Source: Planctomycetota bacterium
GTDB lineage: Bacteria > Planctomycetota > UBA8742 > SKZP01
Assembly: GCA_007127275.1 (NCBI GenBank)
Contig: SKZP01000534.1
Location: 1-5,907, forward strand
Direction of reading: 5' to 3'
DNA: 5,907 bases
A model generated the notes under the pieces. It saw nothing but the letters and a program-made list of their open reading frames with translations, searched no databases and had not been told where the DNA came from. Position 1 is the stretch's first letter; every line of letters begins with the position of its first letter. The position numbers were made by a program, and so were the translations under genes. This document shows, piece after piece, positions 1 to 5,177 of the stretch.

Positions 1-519
1 CAGGTAAAACGGAATCAAGGCAATGATGGCGCCACGCACTTGGGCGCGCCGCTCCGCCGAGCCGGTGCGCTTTTCACGGATGCGCTTGCGCGCCACTTGG
101 ATGGCCCCGACCATCACCGCGACGGCCGCCACAATCTTCAGCCAGCCGGGAAACACGGGGTGGGCGAACACAATGATCAGCGAGACGACCACCGTGAGTG
201 AGGCGGCAATGTTGCTCGCCGCCCAGCTCCGCGGGATGGTCTTGCGAATATACGCGAGGGACGCCACGAGATAAGCAAGCCCCAGAACGCCGAGCACAAT
301 CCAGGCGACATTCTGGTACATCGCCGGCAGCATGGAGACCCAATACGCGTAAAAAATGGTCACCGCGGCGACAAGCACGACCGGCAACCACGTCAGTATC
401 CCGGCGCGCTCCGGAATCAGGTAGCCGAAGAAGCCGCGGTAGAAGTCGACAAAGCCCCGCACCGTGGCGCGCAACTCTTCGACGACAATGGGCCAGATGC
501 GCTTGACGGATTCGAGCAT
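1..519 (-). CDS. Multi-pass membrane protein of unknown function (3' end outside window)
   Basis: The frame is open without a stop from 519 to the left edge (173 codons) and continues beyond it. The protein starts MLESVKRIWPIVVEEL. It has hydrophobic stretches at about residues 41-64, 70-91, 101-119 and 126-143, followed by a strongly basic loop (ARKRIREKR, 143-151), with a fifth hydrophobic stretch beginning near 163 at the edge. This indicates an integral inner-membrane protein. Charge placement suggests the 143-162 loop is cytoplasmic. I see no catalytic motif and do not recognise a family. The start is uncertain: an in-frame ATG at 579 would add 20 residues rich in arginine (MPSTLRTYPFRLFRPRRAFV), and neither ATG has a good ribosome-binding site. 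The gene is transcribed away from the small gene at 910. Reading frame and membrane character are seen directly; topology is inferred. Confidence 0.8.
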   Translation of the reverse strand, partial: MLESVKRIWPIVVEELRATVRGFVDFYRGFFGYLIPERAGILTWLPVVLVAAVTIFYAYWVSMLPAMYQNVAWIVLGVLGLAYLVASLAYIRKTIPRSWAASNIAASLTVVVSLIIVFAHPVFPGWLKIVAAVAVMVGAIQVARKRIREKRTGSAERRAQVRGAIIALIPFYL

Positions 520-669
520 GACAAAAGCGCGGCGGGGGCGAAACAAACGGAACGGGTACGTTCGCAGGGTACTGGGCATGCCCGCAAAAGGCCAGCAGGC
601 GTCGTGGCAATGCGACTGAGTCGTTGTCGGGCATCTCCAAGGGACACAAGCCCACGGACGTCGCCCGTG

Positions 670-721
670 CGCCGAAGCCGAGTACCGGCGCGACCTACGG
701 GCAAACTCCGTGGGTTCGGCG
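670..721 (+). other. Possible three-way-junction RNA fold
   Basis: An outer stem CGCCGAA (670-676) pairs perfectly with TTCGGCG (715-721). Inside it, a hairpin GCCG (677-680)/CGGC (686-689) with a 5-base loop follows directly. A second hairpin CCTACGG (694-700)/CCGTGGG (708-714), with one G-U pair and a 7-base loop, sits flush against the outer stem. Seven A residues follow on the plus strand. This is not an intrinsic terminator in either direction: on the plus strand the run is A rather than T, and on the minus strand the T run precedes the stem. It could be a leader structure for the small gene at 910, or chance folding of GC-rich DNA. Confidence 0.25.
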
Positions 722-792
722 AAAAAAACCGTTCCACAAACTGGAGATGCACGGAGTAATGCGCTTGCCTAGATGCGCGAGGTACAATACAC

Positions 793-809
793 CTACGTAC
801 CGGACGTAG
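793..809. promoter_or_regulatory. Short dyad CTACGT-N5-ACGTAG
   Basis: CTACGT (793-798) and ACGTAG (804-809) are perfect inverted repeats around ACCGG. The dyad starts 5 bases after a TACAAT hexamer (783-788) that could be a -10 element. It lies about 100 bases upstream of the small gene at 910, so it is placed where an operator might sit. Six-base arms occur often by chance, so this is a weak call. Confidence 0.2.
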
Positions 810-909
810 AGATGACGGCTGCTTTGCTTACTTGAACGACGCGGTCACCGTCGACCTTCACGAGGCAGTCGCCCGAAACGCGTGTGACGCAACGAATGGG
901 AGGGGCGCC

Positions 910-1107
910 ATGGCCATGCTGGCATCCAAGAACCGGCGGCGCGCCAAGCCGAAACCAAAACCACGTGCCGCGGTCAGCAAACGGCAGAAAGAGAAGGAAG
1001 CGGAGAAGAAACGCGAACGGCGCGCCCACCGCATCATGCTGGTTTCGGTGGCCGTCCTTGCGGTGCTCGCCATTGCCTTCACCATCATTGTCGCCAGCAT
1101 GAACTAA
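910..1107 (+). CDS. Small basic single-pass membrane protein
   Basis: This encodes 65 residues. Residues 1-42 are extremely basic, with runs such as KNRRRAKPKPKPRAAVSKR and KKRERRAHR, and include a Lys/Glu/Arg-rich stretch likely to be helical. Residues 43-62 form one hydrophobic segment (MLVSVAVLAVLAIAFTIIVA), and the protein ends two or three residues later. The expected layout is a cytoplasmic basic tail anchored in the inner membrane by its C-terminus. The ATG at 910 is chosen because GGGAGG at 898-903 is a good ribosome-binding site 6 bases upstream. An in-frame TTG at 832 would add 26 residues but has no such site; an ATG at 916 is a minor alternative. The function is unknown. Binding to nucleic acid or to acidic lipid by the basic tail is only a guess from composition. 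Confidence 0.65.
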   Translation: MAMLASKNRRRAKPKPKPRAAVSKRQKEKEAEKKRERRAHRIMLVSVAVLAVLAIAFTIIVASMN

Positions 1108-1137
1108 ACCGCCCGCGCATTGAGATCCGTTATTTCA

Positions 1138-1163
1138 AGCCCCCGGGCTGCGGCCCGTGGGTC
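1138..1163. repeat. Palindromic repeat, copy 1 (degenerate)
   Basis: This 26-base unit has the core GGGCTGCGGCCC and flanks resembling GCCC and GGGT, so it is an imperfect palindrome. Aligned to the copy at 1195-1220 it differs at 5 of 26 positions. It starts 30 bases after the stop codon of the small gene. It resembles the REP-like extragenic palindromes seen in many GC-rich genomes, but family membership cannot be checked here. Confidence 0.55.
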
Positions 1164-1194
1164 GCACCCATGGCGGCACACATGCAAACAAAGC

Positions 1195-1220
1195 AACCCA
1201 CGGGCCGCGGCCCTTGGGTT
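1195..1220. repeat. Palindromic repeat, copy 2 (near-perfect)
   Basis: AACCCA (1195-1200) and TGGGTT (1215-1220) flank the perfect 12-base palindrome GGGCCGCGGCCC (1202-1213). Only the pair C1201/T1214 breaks the symmetry. Because the unit is palindromic, the two copies also form an inverted repeat with each other: 1145-1165 pairs with 1193-1213 over 21 bases, with two mismatches that would be G-U pairs in RNA. The resulting hairpin could stall or end transcription coming from the small gene, although only a short T-rich stretch (TTTATT, 1219-1224) follows. Confidence 0.65.
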
Positions 1221-1357
1221 TATTCCGACTCTCGAGGGCAACGAGGTATTGCAACGAACAACAACTCTTGCGTGATGCTTGCGTCCCCGTGGACCTGCGG
1301 GGCGCGCGCCTCGAGTTTGAACACGAACGACCGTGGCCTCTTTGATCGGGGGGTCCC

Positions 1358-2128
1358 ATGCGACTGACCATTCTCGGCTCGGGTACCTGCATTCCGGATG
1401 CGACGCGGCTGCCTTCGGGCTACTGGCTCGAAGTGGGCGAGGCGCAGATACGCATGGACGTGGGTCCAGGCACTGTTTATGCGACGACGCGGTATCCGCA
1501 CCTCGACTGGCGTGCGCAAACGCATCAGTTGTTGAGCCACTTCCATGTCGACCACATCGGCGACGTGGCCACGTTGATGTTCGCCTTCAAGTACGGCCGC
1601 AAGCCGACGCCGCGCGGCCCGCTCACCTTTGTCGGGCCGCACGGGCTTACGCAGCATCTCGAAAGGATCGCCGCCGCTTTGGAGCCGAAGCTGTTCCAGC
1701 AAGAGTTTGCTGTCGAGTTTCTTGAAGTCGCCGACGGCGAGTCGCACGAGGTTGCCGAGGGGGTGACGCTGCGCGCGCTCAAGGTGCCACACACGCCGGA
1801 GAGCCTCGCCTACCGCGTCGAGGAAATGACCACCGGTGCGAGCCTTGGCTACACTGGCGACACGAGCCCGGACCTTGAACGCTTGCCGGCGTTCGTGCGC
1901 GAGGTCGACGTGCTCATTGCGGAGTGTGCGCACGAGCACGAGACGAGTACGCCGCACCTGACCATTCGCGACGTGCAGCGACTCGCCGAGGAAGCGAAGC
2001 CGAAGCGGCTGATTACCGTGCACCACTTCTTCGACTCGACGCAGGCGAACGTTGCCGCGACGCTTGCCGCCGAATTGCCCGGTGTTGAGGTGCAAGCGGG
2101 ACACGACGGCCTCGTGGTCGAGGTGTAG
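1358..2128 (+). CDS. Metallo-beta-lactamase-fold hydrolase, RNase Z-like
   Basis: This is a 256-residue metal-dependent hydrolase of the group that includes tRNA 3'-processing RNase Z and related phosphodiesterases. The N-terminal strand MRLTILGSGTCIPDATR is typical of the group. The metal-binding motif HxHxDH is H61-F-H63-V-D65-H66 followed by IGD. Further expected ligands are H145 (VPHTPESLAYRV), D168 (YTGDTS) and H222 or H223 (ITVHHFF); H200 (STPHLT) is also placed as in RNase Z-like proteins. Typical RNase Z is about 300 residues and has a tRNA-binding flexible arm. This protein is shorter and I see no such arm, so tRNase activity should not be assumed. It also lacks the length for a beta-CASP domain. 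No signal peptide, so it is cytoplasmic. The ATG at 1358 follows six G residues (1348-1353), a usable ribosome-binding site. The DNA ligase gene follows on the same strand after 301 bases. Confidence 0.88.
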   Translation: MRLTILGSGTCIPDATRLPSGYWLEVGEAQIRMDVGPGTVYATTRYPHLDWRAQTHQLLSHFHVDHIGDVATLMFAFKYGRKPTPRGPLTFVGPHGLTQHLERIAAALEPKLFQQEFAVEFLEVADGESHEVAEGVTLRALKVPHTPESLAYRVEEMTTGASLGYTGDTSPDLERLPAFVREVDVLIAECAHEHETSTPHLTIRDVQRLAEEAKPKRLITVHHFFDSTQANVAATLAAELPGVEVQAGHDGLVVEV

Positions 2129-2429
2129 CGACGGCGCAAGGCGCGCGGAGGGCGCGAGCCCGAATGCCATCAAGTTTTCCGTTCTGGAGGCGAGCGCAAG
2201 GCGTAACCTGCGAGGCGAGCCACGGAACCACGCGTGTACGCCTTGCCGAGGCCGCGCGTTTTGCGAAAGCGGCACATATACCAGAGCGCCCACCTCGACA
2301 TACGAACAAAGACACCTCGGGGAGGGCCCTCGCTTTGTTAAATTGTTTCCTCCCCTGCGAACGAATGGGAGCCCGCCAACGCAGTCGGTGGGCTCGGGGA
2401 AGCCGAAACGAACTCCCTCGAGGGCCCGC
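2129..2429. other. Intergenic region upstream of the ligase gene
   Basis: This 301-base gap holds no gene I can support. The ligase frame stays open through the whole gap and into the preceding gene, but the encoded stretch is low-complexity, Arg/Pro/Ser/Thr-rich and unlike a ligase N-terminus, so it is treated as untranslated. The most AT-rich part (2334-2348) is the loop of an inverted repeat listed separately. GAGGGCCC occurs twice (2322-2329 and 2420-2427); the second copy overlaps the ligase ribosome-binding site. No clear promoter hexamer pair was found. Confidence 0.5.
2319..2355. repeat. Inverted repeat GGGGAGG-N23-CCTCCCC
   Basis: GGGGAGG (2319-2325) and CCTCCCC (2349-2355) are perfect complements around a 23-base, partly AT-rich loop. 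Inside the left arm, GAGGGCCCTC (2322-2331) is itself a perfect palindrome. It lies about 75-110 bases upstream of the ligase start. It could be an operator or a leader hairpin controlling the ligase gene. It lacks a T tract after the stem, so it is not a clear terminator for the upstream gene. Confidence 0.3.
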
Positions 2430-4499
2430 ATGAAAGTCATTCGCGACGAGGATGTGGCCGGCTGGTACCGCAAACAGGGCCTGATGAGCGGGCTGCGGCG
2501 TGCGCAAGAGGTGTTGCGCATGACTCGCTACGAGCGGGAGCCGGAGTCGTGGTCGCTTGCCGCGGATCCCCGGATGCTCGAAGGCCCGGCGAAGTATCTC
2601 GAACTTAGCCCACTGCTTAGCGCGGCGCTTTCCGAAGTACTGGCCGAGCGTCCGGAGACAGGCGACGAGGAGATCCCTTCGCTGCCGTTTTTCTCGCTGT
2701 GTTACGGGTTGTTTCTGCCGCTCTCCGGGATGACGCCGCAGCGCATTGGCGAATTGTTTCGCCTGGACTGGCCGCACGAGCCGCCGAGTCGCGAGCAGCG
2801 CGCACAGCTTATCAGCGAGTTCCTTGAGCGCGAGGTCGGCCTGACGCTCTACGACAAAATTTGCCTCGCTCTCGGCGACCCGTTCGGAGGCAAGCGCCCG
2901 TGGGTGGGACGCGACACGCTGATCTCGGCGCTTGCGCATGTCGACATGCGTTCCTCGGTCGAGGTGCTCGAGAAGCTGCCGCGGCATGGCGAAGTGGCAC
3001 GCCTCGCCGCCGAGTTCACCGAGCGGCGCCGCTCTGAGCCGCCGTTGACGGCGCTCGAGGTAATTTACGGCCTACGGCATCTACGCCGCCTCAAGTACGC
3101 CAACCGCCGCGAGGTGGTGCTTGAGTTGCTAGAGCGCGCGGGGCGTCTGGAACGGTATTTCTTGTGTGCGCTGATCCTTCGCAAGACCCACTTCCGTTAT
3201 CAACTCGACACGCGCACACTCGCCGAGGTGCTTGCACAGCGCTTCGAGGCGGAGCCGGAGCAGGTGTTGCAGGCCTTCGCCATTGTGGACGTCTTCGAGA
3301 CGGCGCGACGGCTCGAGCAGCAGGGAGCCGAGGGCTTGCGCGAGGTGCATCTCAAGCCGCTCGTGCCGCTCGCCCCGCAGCTTGCCGGAGCAAGCCTTCC
3401 TGCACCGGGACAGGCTGCGCAGGCGACGGGCACCGTGGACCTCGCGCGGATCACGTGGCCGTTGTGGGTGGAGCGCAAGTACGACGGCGTGCGGCTGCTT
3501 GTGCACAAGAGTAGTGACGCCTTGGGGCAGATGATTGCCGCCGCCTACACCCGCAACCGGCAGGACTGGAGCGAGTTGGTGCCCGGACTCCACGCGCTTG
3601 TGAAGCTGCTGCCGTGCGCAAGCTGCATCCTCGACGGCGAGTTGCACGGCCACGTACTCGAAGCCGACCGGCTGCGCCCCGCCGACGTCTACGAGGTCTA
3701 CGGCTCGCTGCGAGGCGAGACGGCGGTGCCGGTGCGCTACAAGTACACCGTCTTCGACGTGTTGTACCTGAACGGCGAGGACCTGACGCGGCAACCGCTG
3801 ACCAAACGGCGCAAGCGCCTGAGCGAGTTGATGGCCCCCTTGGGGATGATGCCGCAGGCGCAAGCGTTGCCTGTACCCATTGAGCTTGCCGAGGGGCAAC
3901 TCGTCGAAGACGAGGCGGCACTCAACCGCCTGCACGAGCACTTTCGCCGCCAGGGCTACGAAGGCAGCGTCGCCAAGATGCCGAATGCGCCGTATGTGCT
4001 CGGGCAGCGCTCGAGCTCGTGGATGAAGCGCAAGCCCATTGTGACGCTGGATTTCGTGGTCACCGGCGCCTTTTTCGCCGTCGAGTCGGCCGGTCACCGG
4101 ATGTTCAACCCGTGGCTGGTCTCGGCCCGCGACGAAGAAACCCGGGGCTTCGCCCCCGTGGCCACCGCCTCCGGCCTCGGGCGCGCCGAGACTGAGGAGA
4201 TGGTCCGGCTGATCATGACCTACGGGCTGCCGACGGGCCGACAACTTGTGCACGCGGGCTCCAGCGGCCGGCAGCCGGGGATTGAACTTAAGCCATTCAT
4301 TGTCGTGACGGTAAAGTTCGAGGCGGTGGTGGATACAAGCGAGTCGCCGAGCGAGATTGAAGGCCTCGAGCGCCCTTCGGCGCCACTGTCGCTGCGCAGT
4401 CCGCAGATTGTGCATATTCGCAGCAATGAGCAAGACATTGAAGACACCGCTACGTTAGAGGATCTACACGCCCACTTCACCAAGCAGCGCCTGCGTTGA
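2430..4499 (+). CDS. ATP-dependent DNA ligase
   Basis: This encodes 689 residues and seals DNA nicks using ATP through a lysine-AMP intermediate. The N-terminal part (about residues 80-310) matches the helical DNA-binding domain of eukaryotic/archaeal-type ligases and ends in HLKPLVPLAPQLAG (307 onward). The nucleotidyltransferase core follows: motif I ERKYDGVR with the adenylated K350; motif III ILDGELHGH (E404); motif IIIa YTVFDVLYLNGEDL (D443); motif IV YEGSVAK (E511, K516); motif V WMKRKP (K533, K535). The C-terminal OB-fold ends with a motif VI-like LSLRSPQIVHIR (R656, R664). All key residues are present, so it should be active. It is longer than typical bacterial LigB/LigC enzymes, mainly at the N-terminus, and it has no fused nuclease or primase domain as in LigD. 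The ATG at 2430 is chosen because GAGGG (2420-2424) lies 5 bases upstream; the open frame further left is not ligase-like. It likely serves repair beside the essential NAD-dependent ligase. The RNase Z-like gene precedes it; the stop abuts that of the convergent lipoprotein gene. Confidence 0.95.
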   Translation: MKVIRDEDVAGWYRKQGLMSGLRRAQEVLRMTRYEREPESWSLAADPRMLEGPAKYLELSPLLSAALSEVLAERPETGDEEIPSLPFFSLCYGLFLPLSGMTPQRIGELFRLDWPHEPPSREQRAQLISEFLEREVGLTLYDKICLALGDPFGGKRPWVGRDTLISALAHVDMRSSVEVLEKLPRHGEVARLAAEFTERRRSEPPLTALEVIYGLRHLRRLKYANRREVVLELLERAGRLERYFLCALILRKTHFRYQLDTRTLAEVLAQRFEAEPEQVLQAFAIVDVFETARRLEQQGAEGLREVHLKPLVPLAPQLAGASLPAPGQAAQATGTVDLARITWPLWVERKYDGVRLLVHKSSDALGQMIAAAYTRNRQDWSELVPGLHALVKLLPCASCILDGELHGHVLEADRLRPADVYEVYGSLRGETAVPVRYKYTVFDVLYLNGEDLTRQPLTKRRKRLSELMAPLGMMPQAQALPVPIELAEGQLVEDEAALNRLHEHFRRQGYEGSVAKMPNAPYVLGQRSSSWMKRKPIVTLDFVVTGAFFAVESAGHRMFNPWLVSARDEETRGFAPVATASGLGRAETEEMVRLIMTYGLPTGRQLVHAGSSGRQPGIELKPFIVVTVKFEAVVDTSESPSEIEGLERPSAPLSLRSPQIVHIRSNEQDIEDTATLEDLHAHFTKQRLR

Positions 4500-5012
4500 T
4501 CAGTCGCGACGCACTACGGCGAACGGAATGTAGTCGGCGAACGTGCGAAACCCCGGTGGCTCGACGTCCGGGTCGAGTTGAAAGCGGAAAAAGGTCAAGT
4601 AAAACAGGGGCTTCTCCGCGTACCGCGGATCTACCTCGAACCGCAGCCTGGCGCTTTCTTGTGGCTCCAGCACGCAGACGCTTTTCCCGCCGCGAAGCGG
4701 GTGAATGACGGTACGTGGCGGCGGAGCTTCTTGCGGAATTCCCGCGGGGCGAGTCGCGGACACCGAGATTCCCCACTCGAAGCGAACCGGCTCACTCCCC
4801 ACGTTTCGCACCCGTACGGAAGCGGTGCCGCCATGCCGTTCCGGCCAGCGGAGGTCGTCGAACGTCACGACGCCCACGGTCTCTTGTTGCAACCCGACTT
4901 CTTCGTGCGGTGGTACGTCCGCCGGCGCGGAACGACTCGAGGCGCACGCCAGCGAAACCGTCAGGGCGAGGAGCGCAAAGGCAACAACGGGAACGGAAGG
5001 CGTCGAAGACAT
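4500..5012 (-). CDS. Predicted lipoprotein, beta-rich, function unknown
   Basis: This encodes 170 residues. Residues 7-22 are hydrophobic (VPVVAFALLALTVSLA) and are followed by C23, giving a lipobox-like SLAC. Signal peptidase II cleavage with lipid attachment at C23 is expected. Two features are atypical: there is no Lys or Arg before the hydrophobic core, and Ser rather than Leu sits at -3. A flexible linker to about residue 45 is followed by a compact domain with alternating strand-like segments (GTASVRVRNVGSEPVRFEW, SARLRFEVD, LFYLTFFRFQLD), suggesting a small beta-sandwich, perhaps Ig-like. I do not recognise the family with certainty. The ATG at 5012 has a good ribosome-binding site, AGGGA, at 5019-5023, 6 bases away, and part of it overlaps the end of the mobile element. 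The stop codon directly abuts the ligase stop on the other strand. Confidence 0.78.
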   Translation of the reverse strand: MSSTPSVPVVAFALLALTVSLACASSRSAPADVPPHEEVGLQQETVGVVTFDDLRWPERHGGTASVRVRNVGSEPVRFEWGISVSATRPAGIPQEAPPPRTVIHPLRGGKSVCVLEPQESARLRFEVDPRYAEKPLFYLTFFRFQLDPDVEPPGFRTFADYIPFAVVRRD

Positions 5013-5021
5013 GACATTTCC

Positions 5022-5177
5022 CTAGTGTTGCGTCAGGGCCAATTCTTCGAGTAGCGCGTCGCGAGCGAAAACTGTGCAAGACGAAGGAAGTAAGGCGTGG
5101 TCGTAGCCACGTTGAGCAGCGTAGCTCAGTCGAGCGCAGTAGCTCAACCCGAGGATTGGGCCCTGATACAACACTAG
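5022..5177. mobile_element. MITE-like element with 19-bp terminal inverted repeats
   Basis: The left end CTAGTGTTGCGTCAGGGCC (5022-5040) and the right end GGCCCTGATACAACACTAG (5159-5177) are inverted repeats matching at 17 of 19 positions. Complementarity continues imperfectly inward for about ten more bases (AATTCTTCGAG against CCCGAGGATT). The interior has no open reading frame for a transposase and is rich in hairpins: CGTGG/CCACG (5096-5100/5107-5111), GTTGAGC/GCTCAAC (5111-5117/5142-5148) and, nested in the latter, GCTC/GAGC (5124-5127/5132-5135). Each end is CTAG, a palindrome, so it could be part of the repeat, a 4-base target duplication, or contain a TA duplication. IS5-type elements duplicate YTAR and IS630/Tc1-type elements duplicate TA, so a relative of either could have mobilised it; the sequence does not decide. 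Removing the element with one CTAG restores a tight operon junction. Confidence 0.68.
5050..5079 (-). promoter_or_regulatory. Candidate outward promoter inside the mobile element
   Basis: Reading on the minus strand, TTGCAC (5079-5074) resembles a -35 element, and GCTACT (5055-5050), 18 bases on, is a weak -10 match. Transcription would start near 5043 and run out of the element into the lipoprotein gene, whose ribosome-binding site is at 5019-5023. The -10 matches the sigma-70 consensus at only three of six positions, so this is a suggestion only. It would explain how the lipoprotein gene stays expressed after separation from its upstream partner. Confidence 0.22.

Larger units (their letters stand above)
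580..909. other. Divergent intergenic region
   Basis: About 330 bases separate the starts of two divergently transcribed genes, so promoters for both should lie here. I find no strong -35/-10 pair. The best -10-like hexamer on the plus strand is TACAAT at 783-788, but the TTG-containing hexamer upstream (TTGCCT, 765-770) is only 12 bases away, too close for a standard sigma-70 promoter. The region also holds a possible branched RNA fold (670-721) and a short dyad (793-809), listed separately. Several frames stay open here because the DNA is GC-rich; none has a credible start or protein-like composition. Confidence 0.5.

Noticed and set aside
670..728. Intrinsic terminator (stem followed by a 7-base homopolymer)
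   Set aside because: On the plus strand the run is A, not T; on the minus strand the T run comes before the stem rather than after it.
694..730. c-di-GMP-I (GEMM) riboswitch, suggested by GGGCAAAC
   Set aside because: The downstream conserved elements, including a GGGACGCAAAGC-like block, are absent.
74..752. Minus-strand frames of 193 and 111 codons near the left end
   Set aside because: They overlap the membrane-protein gene in other frames; their products are Arg/Cys/His-rich without membrane or domain structure.
832..909. TTG start at 832 for the small basic protein
   Set aside because: There is no ribosome-binding site before it, whereas GGGAGG precedes the ATG at 910 at suitable spacing.
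1138..1220. CRISPR array
   Set aside because: There are only two degenerate palindromic units, with five differences between them, and no further repeat-spacer periodicity.
2052..2429. Extension of the ligase by 126 codons to an upstream start at 2052
   Set aside because: It would overlap the MBL gene, encodes Arg/Pro/Ser/Thr-rich low-complexity sequence unlike any ligase, and the ATG at 2430 has a good ribosome-binding site.
1220..2987. Long minus-strand open frames (433 and 324 codons) across the MBL gene and ligase 5' end
   Set aside because: They lie opposite well-supported genes, cross the intergenic gap, and have strongly Arg-rich composition.
3129..4433. 434-codon open frame antisense to the ligase
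   Set aside because: The opposite strand encodes a full set of ligase motifs. The antisense product is His/Arg/Gln/Leu-rich with no recognisable domain, as expected of a shadow in GC-rich DNA.
5022..5177. Integron attC site between two same-strand genes
   Set aside because: An attC begins with RYYYAAC and ends with GTTRRRY. This element begins with a GTTG-type end and finishes with CAAC on either strand, the opposite arrangement, and the core triplets do not fit.
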